Assembly (NCBI GenBank): GCA_944321185.1
Contig: CALUKH010000003.1
Location: forward strand, 62,001 to 126,000
Length of the DNA: 64,000 bases
Origin: an uncultured Alistipes sp.
GTDB lineage: Bacteria; Bacteroidota; Bacteroidia; Bacteroidales; Rikenellaceae
Direction: 5' to 3'
Position numbers and translations under genes: made by a program. The first letter of the stretch is position 1, and each line of letters begins with the position of its first letter. This document shows positions 43,903 through 52,747 of the stretch, piece by piece. The notes under the pieces are model-generated. The model did not search any database. It was not told the origin of the DNA and was given only the letters and a program-made list of their open reading frames with translations.

Positions 43903-44223
43903 ATGGCATGGTGGTATCTGGCTCTGGCGGGACTTTTCGAGATGGGATGGCCGCTGGGTTTCAAACTGGCGGATCTCTGTCCGCAATACCGACCGTTGTA
44001 TCTGTTCCTGGCGGTTGTTTCGATGGGACTGAGCGGCCTGTTTCTCTACTGGGCGCAACGTACGATCCCGATGGGAACGGCCTATCTGGTCTGGACGGGA
44101 ATCGGGGGAATGGGTACGGTGCTGATCGGAATCCTCTTTTTTCACGACGCCGTCACCTTCTGGCGTCTGTTTTTTCTTTCGCTGGTCTTCGTCGGGATCG
44201 TGGGGCTGAAGATGGTTCACTGA
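43903..44223 (+). CDS. SMR family exporter, Gdx/SugE-like (guanidinium)
   Basis: This 106-aa protein has four helices and the central Glu of SMR transporters in LALAGLFEMGWPLGF. It resembles the SugE/Gdx branch rather than EmrE: GTAYLVWTGIGGMGTVLIGI in the third helix and the closing LSLVFVGIVGLKMVH. Gdx proteins export guanidinium in exchange for protons. I chose the ATG giving MAWWYLALAGLFEMG; a 16-codon upstream extension starts within the -7 box. Its stop overlaps the convergent EamA gene by seven bases. Confidence 0.88.
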   Translation: MAWWYLALAGLFEMGWPLGFKLADLCPQYRPLYLFLAVVSMGLSGLFLYWAQRTIPMGTAYLVWTGIGGMGTVLIGILFFHDAVTFWRLFFLSLVFVGIVGLKMVH

Positions 44224-45098
44224 CTCCGTTCGGCGCGCCACATGCCGTAGAGGATCAGCGCGGCGCCGAGCAGTGCCACCGGGGTGATGCGCTCGTTGAT
44301 GAAGAGGGCGGCGGTGAGCATCGTCACCAGCGGATTGAGGTAGATGTAGTTGGTGGTCCGCACGGCGCCCAGGCGACGCATGGCGGCATTCCAGAGCAGG
44401 TAGCAGAGCATCGAGGCGACGAGCCCGAGGAAGAGCAGATTCCCCCACACGGCCGGTCGTGCGAGCATTTCGGTCGTGACGGCGAAGGGTCGGAAGGCGA
44501 AGACGGGCAGAATCGTCAGCAGCCCGTAGAAGAAGACCTTTCGGGTGATGAAGAGGGCGGGGTAGCGCCCGGCGAGGCGTTTGACGGCCATCGAGTAGAA
44601 GACCCAGAGCCAGGCGGCGGCGAATGCCAGCAGATCGCCGCGGGGCGAGAGCCGCAGCACGAAGCGTCCGTTGAGGACGACGAGCACCATGCCGGCAAAG
44701 GCGAGCAGCGAACCGATGGCGGCACGTCGTGACATGCGTTCGCGGCGGTCGACGAGACTCATGGCGAGGGCCGTCCAGAGGGGAGCCGTGCAGACGATCA
44801 GCGAGACGTTCGAGGCCGGAGCGAACTCGAGGGCCATGTTTTCGGTGAGGAAGTAGAACGAACCGCCGCAGATGCCCGCCGCGAGCAGCATCGCCTCGTC
44901 GCGCAGCGTGTCGGACCAGAGGCGTCCGCGGGCCAGCGGCAGGATGCAGAGATAGGCCATCGCAAAGCGGATGAGGAAGATTTCGGCCGGCGTCAGCCCG
45001 TGGGCGATGAGGACCTTCGTCGAGACGAACGTGGCCCCCCAGACGATGACCGAAAACAGCGCCGCAATGTGGTAGCGATATGTCGGGGAGTTGTGCAT
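44217..45098 (-). CDS. EamA/DMT family transporter
   Basis: This 293-aa protein has ten predicted helices in two EamA repeats; segments include SVIVWGATFVSTKVL, FLIRFAMAYLCILPL and the second-repeat GLVASMLCYLLWNAAMRRLGA. The family exports metabolites or amino acids; the substrate is not predictable. The short cytosolic ends and length are typical. It converges with the SMR gene, overlapping it by seven bases, so the two share no terminator. Confidence 0.9.
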   Translation of the reverse strand: MHNSPTYRYHIAALFSVIVWGATFVSTKVLIAHGLTPAEIFLIRFAMAYLCILPLARGRLWSDTLRDEAMLLAAGICGGSFYFLTENMALEFAPASNVSLIVCTAPLWTALAMSLVDRRERMSRRAAIGSLLAFAGMVLVVLNGRFVLRLSPRGDLLAFAAAWLWVFYSMAVKRLAGRYPALFITRKVFFYGLLTILPVFAFRPFAVTTEMLARPAVWGNLLFLGLVASMLCYLLWNAAMRRLGAVRTTNYIYLNPLVTMLTAALFINERITPVALLGAALILYGMWRAERSQ

Positions 45099-45105
45099 GC
45101 GGGCT

Positions 45106-45113
45106 CAAAAGTA
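45106..45113 (-). promoter_or_regulatory. -7-like box for the EamA gene
   Basis: The minus-strand TACTTTTG matches TAnnTTTG, 7 nt before the start codon, implying a very short leader. Confidence 0.4.
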
Positions 45114-45242
45114 GAAAAAAATTCGCAAAACCGAACACTCCGGATGTCGTCCGAGGCTTTCGGCGAGGGCCGACGGGCGGCATAATTTTGCGGCACGGAC
45201 CATTTTCTACGCCTGAAACCGTGCTATTTGATTCTTTTTTTT

Positions 45243-45250
45243 TATCTTTG
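45243..45250 (+). promoter_or_regulatory. -7-like box for secDF
   Basis: TATCTTTG matches TAnnTTTG, 56 nt before the secDF start in an AT-rich tract. Confidence 0.55.
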
Positions 45251-45306
45251 CGTGCTATTGTGCGTAACGACATTAAATCAAACATAATAACAACTATTTT
45301 TTCCAA

Positions 45307-48300
45307 ATGCAAAGTAAAGGTTTCATTAAACTCATCGCGGTCCTTCTGGCCCTCGCATGTGTTTATCAACTCTCGTTCACGTTCAAGACGCGGAGCGTAG
45401 AGAAAAAGGCGGCTCAATACGCCGCCCAGTTCCCCATCGACGAACAGTCGGCGGCCGAACAGCATTATCTGGATTCGATCCAGAATCAGCCGGTCTACAA
45501 CCTGGGCTTCAAGAAGTTCACCTACAAGGAGTGCAAGGAGAAGGAGCTGAACCTGGGTCTGGACCTGAAGGGCGGTATGAACGTCATGCTGGAGGTGCAG
45601 GTCGAGGACGTGGTGAAGGCTCTTGCCGGTGACAGCCAGAACGATCCCGCCTTCCAGCAGGCCATTGCCGAGGCCAACGAGGCCCTGAAGCAGGGCTCGT
45701 CGAACGACTACATCGGCGACTTCGTGAAGGCCTATTCGCGCCTCTCGAACGGACGGCCCCTGGCCGAGATCTTCGTCAGCCCCGATCGCAAGGACATCAC
45801 GCTCGAAAGCTCGGATGCCGACGTCGAGAAGCTGCTCAAGCGCGAAACCGAGGCGGCCATCGGCGCTTCGTTCAACGTGCTGCGCAGCCGTATCGACCAC
45901 TTCGGCGTGACGCAGCCCAACATCATGCGCCTTCCGAACTCGCACCGCATTCTGGTCGAGCTTCCGGGTGTGAAGGAGCCGCAGCGTGTGCGCGACCTGC
46001 TGCAGGGTACGGCCTCGCTGGAGTTCTGGCTGACGTACGATGCGCGCGAGGTGCTTCCGATGCTGGCTTCGGCCGACAAGCTCCTCAAGGAGGAGGCTGT
46101 CAAGGCCCCTGCCGCTGAAGAGACGGCTGCTGCCGCTGAAACCGCCGCTTCCGAGACGGCCGCTCCGGCTGCCGAAGAGGGTCTGATCGGTCAGATCGGC
46201 GGTGCCGATTCGACGGCCGACATGTCGGTTGCCTCGAGCAACTTCGACCGCGAGCAGAACCCGCTCTTTGCCGTTCTGGATCCCAACTATGCCGGGGGTG
46301 CCGCCATCGGTGCCGCCTACAAGGCCGACATCGCCACGGTGAACGAATACCTGGCCCGTCCGGAGATCCGCGAACTCTTCCCGGCCGACATCCTCTTCAA
46401 GTGGGGCGTCAAGGGTGACGACCACATCGACGGCCGCTTCTACCTCTATGCCATCAAGGTGACGACGCCCGACGGCAAGGCTCCGCTCGACGGTTCGGTC
46501 GTAACGGACGCCCGCGAGCAGTATGCACAGCGCGGCGCCACGGCCGAAGTCTCGATGACGATGAACGCCGAGGGTACGCAGGAGTGGGCCCGCATGACGG
46601 GCGAGAACATCGGCAAGTGCATCGCCATCGTTCTCGACGGCTACGTCTACTCGGCTCCTCGCGTCAATACGAAGATCGACAAGGGTCAGTCGCAGATTAC
46701 GGGCGACTTCACCATCCAGGAGGCTCAGGACCTGGCCAACGTCCTCAATTCGGGTAAGGTTCCGGCTCCGGCGAAGATCATCCAGGATACGGTCGTAGGT
46801 CCGTCGCTGGGTCAGGAGTCGATCAACGCCGGTATGCTGTCGTTCGTGATCGCCTTCATCCTGGTGCTCCTCTACATGGGTCTGTTCTACAAGACGGCCG
46901 GCTGGATGGCCGACGTGGCACTGCTGACGAACGTCTTCCTGCTGATGGGCGTGCTGGTATCGTTCGGCGCCGTGCTGACGCTGCCCGGTATCGCCGGTAT
47001 CGTGCTGACGATGGGTATGGCCGTCGACGCCAACGTGATCATCTACGAACGTATCAAGGAGGAGCTCCGTGACGGCAAGGGTCTCTCGCTGGCCATCAAG
47101 GACGGTTTCTCGAAGGCCTATTCGGCCATCATCGACGGTCAGCTGACCACGATCATCACGGGTATCGTCCTCTTCGTCTTCGGTACGGGTCCGGTTCAGG
47201 GCTTCGCCACGACGCTGATCATCGGTATCATCACGTCGGTCTTCTGCGCCATCTTCATCACGCGTCTGCTGATCGAGTGGATCGTCGCCAAGTGGGGCTC
47301 GATCTCCTTCTCGTACAAATGGTCGGAGAACTTCCTCAACAATACGCACGTCGACTTCCTGAGCAAGCGCAAGGTCGCCTACTGGATCTCCTGCGCACTG
47401 ATCGTGCTGTCCGTCATTTCGTTCTTCGTGCGCGGTCTGAACCTGGGCGCCGAGTTCACGGGCGGACGTGCCTACGTGGTCCGCTTCGACAAGGCCGTTT
47501 CGGCCGAGCAGGTGCGTGCAAACCTCGAGCAGGCCTTCTCGCAGATTGCCGATGCCGACGCCTCGTCGATCAGCTTCGAGGTCAAGCAGTACGGCAACGA
47601 GAACCAGATGCGTATCGTGACGCAGTACCGTTACGACGATACGTCGGACGAGGCAACGGGCGAGGTCGAGCAGATCATCTACGACGCCCTCAAGTCGCTC
47701 TACTCGTATGACATCACCTTCAATCAGTTCCGCAACACGCAGACCGATGCCAACGGTATCCTGACGGCCGACAAGATCGGTCCCTCGATTGCCAAGGACA
47801 TGACGTGGAACGCCATCTATTCGGTGCTCTTCTCGCTGATCGCCATCGGACTGTACATCACCTTCCGCTTCAAGCGCTGGCAGTGGGCTACGGGCGCCAC
47901 GCTGGCCCTGGCCTTCAACGCCCTGCTGATCATCGGTATTTTCTCGATGTTCTACGGCATCCTGCCCTTCAACCTGGAGGTGAACCAGGCCTTCATCGCG
48001 GCCATCCTGACGATCATCGGTTACGCGATCAACGATACGGTGGTTGTCTTCGACCGAATCCGCGAGTACCTGGGCATCTACCCGAAGCGCAACCTGAAGG
48101 AGAATGTCAACAACGCCATCAACTCGACGCTGTCGCGTACGATCAATACGTCGGGCACGACGCTCGTCACGCTGCTTGCCATCTTCTTCTTCGGCGGCGA
48201 GACGATCCGCGGCTTCATCTTCGCGCTGATCATCGGTGTGGTAGTCGGTACGGCCGCCACGATCTTCATCGCAACGCCGATCGCCTACGATCTGATGAAG

Positions 48301-48330
48301 AAGCGCGCCAAGATTGACGAGGAGAAGTAA
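45307..48330 (+). CDS. secDF: Fused protein translocase subunit SecDF
   Basis: This 1007-aa inner membrane protein fuses SecD (about 1-640) and SecF (about 660-1007), the usual Bacteroidetes form. SecD marks are LGLDLKGGMNVMLEVQV, the P1 domain, and the helix GIAGIVLTMGMAVDANVIIYER. SecF marks are FTGGRAYVVRF and YAINDTVVVFDRIREYLG. It uses the proton gradient to assist SecYEG export. An Ala/Glu-rich low-complexity insert (near 262-300) lies within the periplasmic P1 region. It is monocistronic with a strong terminator. Confidence 0.97.
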   Translation: MQSKGFIKLIAVLLALACVYQLSFTFKTRSVEKKAAQYAAQFPIDEQSAAEQHYLDSIQNQPVYNLGFKKFTYKECKEKELNLGLDLKGGMNVMLEVQVEDVVKALAGDSQNDPAFQQAIAEANEALKQGSSNDYIGDFVKAYSRLSNGRPLAEIFVSPDRKDITLESSDADVEKLLKRETEAAIGASFNVLRSRIDHFGVTQPNIMRLPNSHRILVELPGVKEPQRVRDLLQGTASLEFWLTYDAREVLPMLASADKLLKEEAVKAPAAEETAAAAETAASETAAPAAEEGLIGQIGGADSTADMSVASSNFDREQNPLFAVLDPNYAGGAAIGAAYKADIATVNEYLARPEIRELFPADILFKWGVKGDDHIDGRFYLYAIKVTTPDGKAPLDGSVVTDAREQYAQRGATAEVSMTMNAEGTQEWARMTGENIGKCIAIVLDGYVYSAPRVNTKIDKGQSQITGDFTIQEAQDLANVLNSGKVPAPAKIIQDTVVGPSLGQESINAGMLSFVIAFILVLLYMGLFYKTAGWMADVALLTNVFLLMGVLVSFGAVLTLPGIAGIVLTMGMAVDANVIIYERIKEELRDGKGLSLAIKDGFSKAYSAIIDGQLTTIITGIVLFVFGTGPVQGFATTLIIGIITSVFCAIFITRLLIEWIVAKWGSISFSYKWSENFLNNTHVDFLSKRKVAYWISCALIVLSVISFFVRGLNLGAEFTGGRAYVVRFDKAVSAEQVRANLEQAFSQIADADASSISFEVKQYGNENQMRIVTQYRYDDTSDEATGEVEQIIYDALKSLYSYDITFNQFRNTQTDANGILTADKIGPSIAKDMTWNAIYSVLFSLIAIGLYITFRFKRWQWATGATLALAFNALLIIGIFSMFYGILPFNLEVNQAFIAAILTIIGYAINDTVVVFDRIREYLGIYPKRNLKENVNNAINSTLSRTINTSGTTLVTLLAIFFFGGETIRGFIFALIIGVVVGTAATIFIATPIAYDLMKKRAKIDEEK

Positions 48331-48351
48331 TTCTTCGCGCCTGCGCAACAG

Positions 48352-48385
48352 AAGCCGCTCCCGGGTTGCCGGGGGCGGCTTTTTG
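48352..48385 (+). terminator. Terminator of secDF
   Basis: A 13-bp stem (AAGCCGCTCCCGG / CCGGGGGCGGCTT, one wobble) is followed by TTTTT. A G-rich stretch with a run of eight G follows at about 48392-48418 and separates it from the next gene. Confidence 0.92.
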
Positions 48386-48515
48386 CGTGGGAGGGGGGGG
48401 AGAGAGGTGGGGGGAGAGTCGGACGGGAGCGGGAAGCATTTGGCTGCCGCAGGAGGGCGGTGTGCGGCATGTTTTTTGCGACCGGAAGGGTGTATAATTA
48501 AAAAGGTACCCCGAA

Positions 48516-48755
48516 ATGGAAGAAAAGAATCATGAAGGCACGCTTACCGTCGCCTTGGAAAACCGGACGTCGCAGATTCCGTCGATCGCCTATCTGATCG
48601 GCGGCGTGGGGGCATTGGCGCTCTCGACGGGATTGATGTTGTGCGGACGCCGCCGCGCGTCGATCGTGGTGGGACAGCTCGCTTCGCCGCTGCTGATCAT
48701 GGGCCTCTACAACAAGATGGTCAAGACGCAGGGTCACGATTCGTTCGATCGCTGA
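48516..48755 (+). CDS. Small membrane protein of unknown function (79 aa)
   Basis: After an acidic start (MEEKNHEGTLTVALENRTSQ) there are two hydrophobic helices (about 22-42 and 50-65) separated by CGRRRASI, then a charged end. The positive loop predicts cytosolic Arg residues. It lies 185 nt after secDF and 76 nt before tspO. I do not recognise the family beyond resemblance to small uncharacterised Bacteroidetes membrane proteins. Confidence 0.6.
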   Translation: MEEKNHEGTLTVALENRTSQIPSIAYLIGGVGALALSTGLMLCGRRRASIVVGQLASPLLIMGLYNKMVKTQGHDSFDR

Positions 48756-48831
48756 CGGATTGTCGGACTCGTTTGCCGCCCGGACCCGGCCGCAGAAAGG
48801 CGGGTGCCGGGCGGCTTAAACAAACGGAAAA

Positions 48832-49332
48832 ATGAAACGGACCTGGAAACGAATCGGGGCGTGCGTGTTGCTCACGCTGGTGTGTTTTACCGTCGGGGGA
48901 CTTTCGTCGTGGTTGCAGGGGGCGTCGCTCGCGGAGTGGTACCCGCTGCTGGCCAAGTCGCCGCTGACGCCTCCGGCCCTGGCTTTCCCCGTGGCGTGGA
49001 GCCTGTTGTACCTCTGCATTGGCATCTCGGGCGGGCTGGTGATGACCTCGGAGCGGATTCCGCGGGTGGAACGCCGACGGACGATGCGTCTCTGGACGGC
49101 CCAGCTGGCCTTCAACTTCGGGTGGAGCCTGCTCTTCTTTGCGTTGCGGAATCCGCTGCTGGGGCTGCTCGACATCGTGGCCCTCGACCTGCTGGTGGTG
49201 CTTTACCTCGTGCGGACGTGGCGACAGCACGAACGGACGGCCGCCTGGCTTTTCATGCCCTATCTGGTGTGGATCCTCTTCGCCACCTATCTCAACGGCT
49301 ACATCCTGGCGGCGAACGGCACGGGTTTCTGA
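48832..49332 (+). CDS. tspO: TspO/MBR family protein
   Basis: This 166-aa protein has five helices and the TspO pattern, including WYPLLAKSPLTPPALAFPVAWSLLYL, split here as WYPLLAKSPLTPP and FPVAWSLLYLCIGISGG, then LAFNFGWSLLFFALRNPLLG and the final VWILFATYLNGYI. TspO proteins bind tetrapyrroles or cholesterol and are linked to oxidative stress and porphyrin traffic. The length is typical. The gene stands between a small membrane protein gene and the coaE cluster. Confidence 0.9.
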   Translation: MKRTWKRIGACVLLTLVCFTVGGLSSWLQGASLAEWYPLLAKSPLTPPALAFPVAWSLLYLCIGISGGLVMTSERIPRVERRRTMRLWTAQLAFNFGWSLLFFALRNPLLGLLDIVALDLLVVLYLVRTWRQHERTAAWLFMPYLVWILFATYLNGYILAANGTGF

Positions 49333-49383
49333 TGCGATCGGCCGCGGCGGCGGATTGCCGTTGCCAATTTGGCATTTATTTTT

Positions 49384-49391
49384 TACCTTTG
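49384..49391 (+). promoter_or_regulatory. -7-like box for the ybbR-like/coaE/folP/lolD run
   Basis: TACCTTTG matches TAnnTTTG, 22 nt before the start of the YbbR-like gene, the first of four overlapping genes. Confidence 0.55.
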
Positions 49392-49413
49392 TCGACAAGA
49401 TAGAGGTCAGACT

Positions 49414-49812
49414 ATGGAAAATCTGCTGCATGGAATGCGACGTTACGTATCGCCGGTCTTTCTGGCGCTGCTCGTAGCGTCGTTCATTCTTTGGTACATC
49501 GCCAAATTGAGCTATACCTATACGACGGACCAGACCGTGCGGGTGAGCATCGACGGCCAGCCCATCGAGGTGACGTGCGTGGTCGAAGGGATCGGCACGA
49601 ACCTGTTCGGTTATAGGGTCTACATGAACAAACGGCTCCGGATTCCGCTTGCGGAACTGCGGACTACCCCCTCGCAGGAGAAGGGTCACGAAGGCAAACT
49701 GATCATCGATCCGCAGTCGTTGCAGGATGCACTGGCCCCGCGTTTCAGCGACATCAAGATCATCTCGATCAAACACATCCCGGAGATCGACCAACCCCAG
49801 TCGGAATCATGA
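49414..49812 (+). CDS. Short YbbR/CdaR-like membrane-anchored protein
   Basis: This 132-aa protein has one N-terminal membrane helix (YVSPVFLALLVASFILWYI) followed by a single domain resembling a YbbR repeat (LSYTYTTDQTVRVSIDGQP; EVTCVVEGIGTNLFGYRV). YbbR/CdaR proteins with several repeats regulate the c-di-AMP cyclase CdaA. Here only one to one and a half repeats are present, compared with about 320 aa for full-length relatives. Its stop overlaps the coaE start (ATGA). A link to CdaA, encoded at 35.3-36.1 kb, is inference. Confidence 0.6.
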   Translation: MENLLHGMRRYVSPVFLALLVASFILWYIAKLSYTYTTDQTVRVSIDGQPIEVTCVVEGIGTNLFGYRVYMNKRLRIPLAELRTTPSQEKGHEGKLIIDPQSLQDALAPRFSDIKIISIKHIPEIDQPQSES

Positions 49813-50411
49813 TGAAGGTGGGCATAACGGGTGGAATCGGCAGCGGCAAGAGTACCGTGTGCCGTCTTTTCCGGCAGCGGGGCGTGGCGGTCTACGATTC
49901 GGACAGCGAGGCCAAGCGGCTGATGACCGACGATGAGTCGCTGCGGCGGCAGATCGCGGCCCGATTCGGCGAGGAGGCCTATGCCGGCGGCGTGTTGAAC
50001 CGGAGCTACTTGGCATCGAGGGTCTTCACGGATCCGCAGGCGCTGGCCGATCTGAACGCTCTGGTCCATCCGGCCGTCATGGCCGATTTTGCGGCGTGGG
50101 CCGAACGCCAGACGGGGGCTTACGTCGTGCTGGAGAGTGCGATCCTCTTCGAAGCGGGGCTGGAACACTCGGTGGACCGGACGGTTGCGGTGGTGGCGCC
50201 GCTCGAGTTGCGTCTCGAACGCACGTGCCGCCGCGACGGTTGCGACCGCGAGGCGGTGCGCCGCCGCATGGCTGCCCAGCTGGATGACGACACGCTGCGC
50301 GAACGGGCCGATTACTGCGTGGTGAACATCCTCGAGGAGGATCTCGAACCGACCGTAGCCGAATTGGACCGCCGTTTTACGCTCGAATCCCGATCTCGAC
50401 ATGACGCTTGA
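49809..50411 (+). CDS. coaE: Dephospho-CoA kinase
   Basis: This 200-aa kinase catalyses the last step of coenzyme A synthesis. The P-loop is GGIGSGKST (8-16); other CoaE text is VYDSDSEAKRLM, HPAVMADFAAWAER, and the ESAILFEAG motif. The ATG overlaps the upstream stop (ATGA), and the next codon is also ATG. It overlaps folP by 11 nt, so translation of the four-gene run is coupled. Confidence 0.95.
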   Translation: MMKVGITGGIGSGKSTVCRLFRQRGVAVYDSDSEAKRLMTDDESLRRQIAARFGEEAYAGGVLNRSYLASRVFTDPQALADLNALVHPAVMADFAAWAERQTGAYVVLESAILFEAGLEHSVDRTVAVVAPLELRLERTCRRDGCDREAVRRRMAAQLDDDTLRERADYCVVNILEEDLEPTVAELDRRFTLESRSRHDA

Positions 50412-51216
50412 TCTGACTGAACCCCGCGTGATGGCGATTCTGAACGTCACGCCCGATTCGTTCTATGCCGGCAGCCGTATGCCGGATCGTGCGGATGTCG
50501 AACGCCGCGTGCGCGAGGCCCTCGACGAGGGTGCTTCGATGATCGACGTGGGCGGTTATTCGTCGCGTCCGGGTGCCGACGAGGTCCCGGTCGAGGAGGA
50601 GTGGCGCCGCGTGGCACTCGGGGTGGAGACGGTGCGGCGGATAGCCCCCGGAATGACAGTGTCGGTCGACACGTTCCGCAGCGAGGTGATCCGTCGCACG
50701 GTCAGCGAGTTCGGCGAGGTGGTCGTCAATGACATCTCGGCCGGCGAACTCGATCCGGGAATGTTGCCGCTGGTGGCGGCGTATGACCTTCCCTATGTGG
50801 CGATGCACATGAAGGGGACGCCGCAGACGATGCAGTCGCAGACCGACTACCGGCGTGACATCACTACGGAGGTGGTCGATTATTTCCGTGGGCGGGTGGC
50901 CGCGATGATCGCCGCCGGAATCCGCCGCGAACGGATCATCCTCGATCCGGGCTTCGGCTTCGCCAAGACCGCTGAGCAGAATTTCTCGCTGCTGGCCGGC
51001 CTGCACCGGCTGTGCAACGAGGGGTTCCCGGTGCTGGCGGGGCTGTCACGCAAGTCGATGATCTACCGCACGTTGGGCTGTACACCGGCCGAATCGCTGG
51101 CCGGGACGGTTGCCCTGGAGTGGGAGTGCCTGCGTCAGGGGGCGCGCATCCTGCGGGTCCACGACGTGCGTGAGGCCGTCGATACGGTCAAACTGTTCAA
51201 TGCTTTCCGATCATGA
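50401..51216 (+). CDS. folP: Dihydropteroate synthase
   Basis: This 271-aa TIM-barrel enzyme joins p-aminobenzoate to the pterin pyrophosphate in folate synthesis and is the sulfonamide target. Motifs are [33 protein letters not shown]-type (here SVDTFRSEV), [28 protein letters not shown] and GLSRKSMI. It overlaps coaE upstream and lolD downstream. Length is normal. Confidence 0.97.
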   Translation: MTLDLTEPRVMAILNVTPDSFYAGSRMPDRADVERRVREALDEGASMIDVGGYSSRPGADEVPVEEEWRRVALGVETVRRIAPGMTVSVDTFRSEVIRRTVSEFGEVVVNDISAGELDPGMLPLVAAYDLPYVAMHMKGTPQTMQSQTDYRRDITTEVVDYFRGRVAAMIAAGIRRERIILDPGFGFAKTAEQNFSLLAGLHRLCNEGFPVLAGLSRKSMIYRTLGCTPAESLAGTVALEWECLRQGARILRVHDVREAVDTVKLFNAFRS

Positions 51217-51869
51217 TACGGGTAACGGACATACACAAGAGTTTCGGCACGCTGGAGGTGCTGCGGGGCGTTACGCTGGAGGTGGCACCGCGCGAAGTGG
51301 TCTCGATCGTCGGCGCGAGCGGCGCGGGCAAGACGACGCTGCTGCAGATCATCGGCACGCTGTCGCGCCCCGACTCGGGACGGGTCGAAATCGACGGTCG
51401 CGACGTCTTTGCACTCAACGACAAGGAGTTGTCGCGCTTCCGCAACGAGCGGATTGGCTTCGTCTTTCAGTTCCACCACCTGCTGGCCGAGTTCACGGCC
51501 TTCGAGAATGTCTGCCTTCCGGGGCTGATCGGCCATCGCCCGCGTGTGGAGGTCGAGCGCCGGGCCGGTGAACTGCTCGATCTGATGGGGCTTTCGGCCC
51601 GCCGCGACCACAAGCCCGGCCAGTTGTCGGGCGGCGAGCAGCAGCGTGTGGCCATTGCACGGGCACTGATCAATTCGCCGGCGGTGCTGTTGGCCGACGA
51701 ACCTTCGGGCAACCTCGATTCGCACAACCGCGACGAAATCCACCGCCTCTTCTTCGAACTGCGCGACCGGTTGGGGCAGACGACCATTCTGGTGACTCAC
51801 GACGAAAATCTGGCCTCGATGGCCGACCGCAAGATCACGATGTCCGACGGCATGATCCTCGAACCCTGA
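51213..51869 (+). CDS. lolD: LolD-type ABC transporter ATP-binding protein
   Basis: This 218-aa ATPase has Walker [10 protein letters not shown] (34-42), Q-loop [18 protein letters not shown], signature [15 protein letters not shown] and Walker [13 protein letters not shown]. The FQFHHLL text is characteristic of LolD, the ATPase of the LolCDE lipoprotein release complex of the inner membrane. No LolC/E permease gene lies nearby. The start overlaps the folP stop by four bases (ATGA). Confidence 0.9.
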   Translation: MIRVTDIHKSFGTLEVLRGVTLEVAPREVVSIVGASGAGKTTLLQIIGTLSRPDSGRVEIDGRDVFALNDKELSRFRNERIGFVFQFHHLLAEFTAFENVCLPGLIGHRPRVEVERRAGELLDLMGLSARRDHKPGQLSGGEQQRVAIARALINSPAVLLADEPSGNLDSHNRDEIHRLFFELRDRLGQTTILVTHDENLASMADRKITMSDGMILEP

Positions 51870-51952
51870 TCCCGTGAGGCCGTCCGGCGCGGAATCGCGG
51901 CTTCGATCGGCCGGCTCGGCCTGTCGGGGTACGGACGACTGTTTGTAGAAAA

Positions 51953-52747
51953 ATGATGGAACCTGCTCTGCTCAAGGAACTTCTCGAAACACTTTACGAC
52001 CGTTACAACCGGCCGGAATTCATCGCCGACGATCCGATTGCGGTGCCTCACCGCTTTACGGAGCAGTCCGATCGCGAGATTGCGGGCTTTCTGGCGGCGA
52101 CGATCGCCTGGGGCAACCGCCGCTCGATCGTCCGCAATGGCCACCGCATGATGCTGCTGATGGACAACGCCCCGGCGGATTTCGTGCGCCATGCCTCGCC
52201 GCACGAACTGGCCCAGTTGGCTTCGTTCGCCCACCGAACCTTCAACGGTGACGATCTGCGTGATTTCGTCGTGGCGCTGCGCGGCATCATGACACAATAC
52301 GGAGGGATCGGCGCCTTTTTCGAACAGCGCTACGAGGTGCTGCATGATCTGCGGCCCGTGCTGGCAGAGTTCCGGCGGGCGTTTTTTGCCGGGCCCCATG
52401 CGCCGCGGTGCGAGAAGCACCTCTCGTCGATCGAGCGGGGCGCCGCCTGCAAGCGCCTGTGCATGTATCTGCGGTGGATGGTCCGCCGCGACGACCGGGG
52501 TGTCGATTTCGGTCTCTGGCGCCGTATTCCGATGTCGGCCCTCTACCTGCCGCTGGATCTCCATGTCGGCGTGACGGGCCGGGCGCTGGGGCTGCTGACG
52601 AGGCGTCAGAACGACTGGCGGGCCGTCGAGCAGATCACCGCCCGGCTTCGCGAATTCGATGCGGAGGATCCCGTACGCTATGACTTTTCGCTCTTCGGAG
52701 CCGGAATGGACGGATATTTCAAGGACGATGATGGATCAATCGGTTGA
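51953..52747 (+). CDS. TIGR02757/DUF2400 family protein
   Basis: This 264-aa protein matches the DUF2400 family, conserved in Bacteroidetes and some other bacteria: LLETLYDRYNRPEFIADDPI, AATIAWGNRRSIVRNG, then a Cys/Arg-rich C-terminal region (SSIERGAACKRLCMYLRWMV; RRIPMSALYLPLDLHVG). The fold is related to endonuclease III/HhH proteins in some annotations, but the function is unknown. The stop overlaps the following methyltransferase start. An alternative ATG is the second codon. Confidence 0.88.
   Translation: MMEPALLKELLETLYDRYNRPEFIADDPIAVPHRFTEQSDREIAGFLAATIAWGNRRSIVRNGHRMMLLMDNAPADFVRHASPHELAQLASFAHRTFNGDDLRDFVVALRGIMTQYGGIGAFFEQRYEVLHDLRPVLAEFRRAFFAGPHAPRCEKHLSSIERGAACKRLCMYLRWMVRRDDRGVDFGLWRRIPMSALYLPLDLHVGVTGRALGLLTRRQNDWRAVEQITARLREFDAEDPVRYDFSLFGAGMDGYFKDDDGSIG

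Noticed and set aside
48396-48425. G-quadruplex-forming element after secDF
   Set aside because: A run of eight G and a neighbouring GGGGGG are present, but a regular four-tract arrangement is not clear, so I do not list it as a feature.
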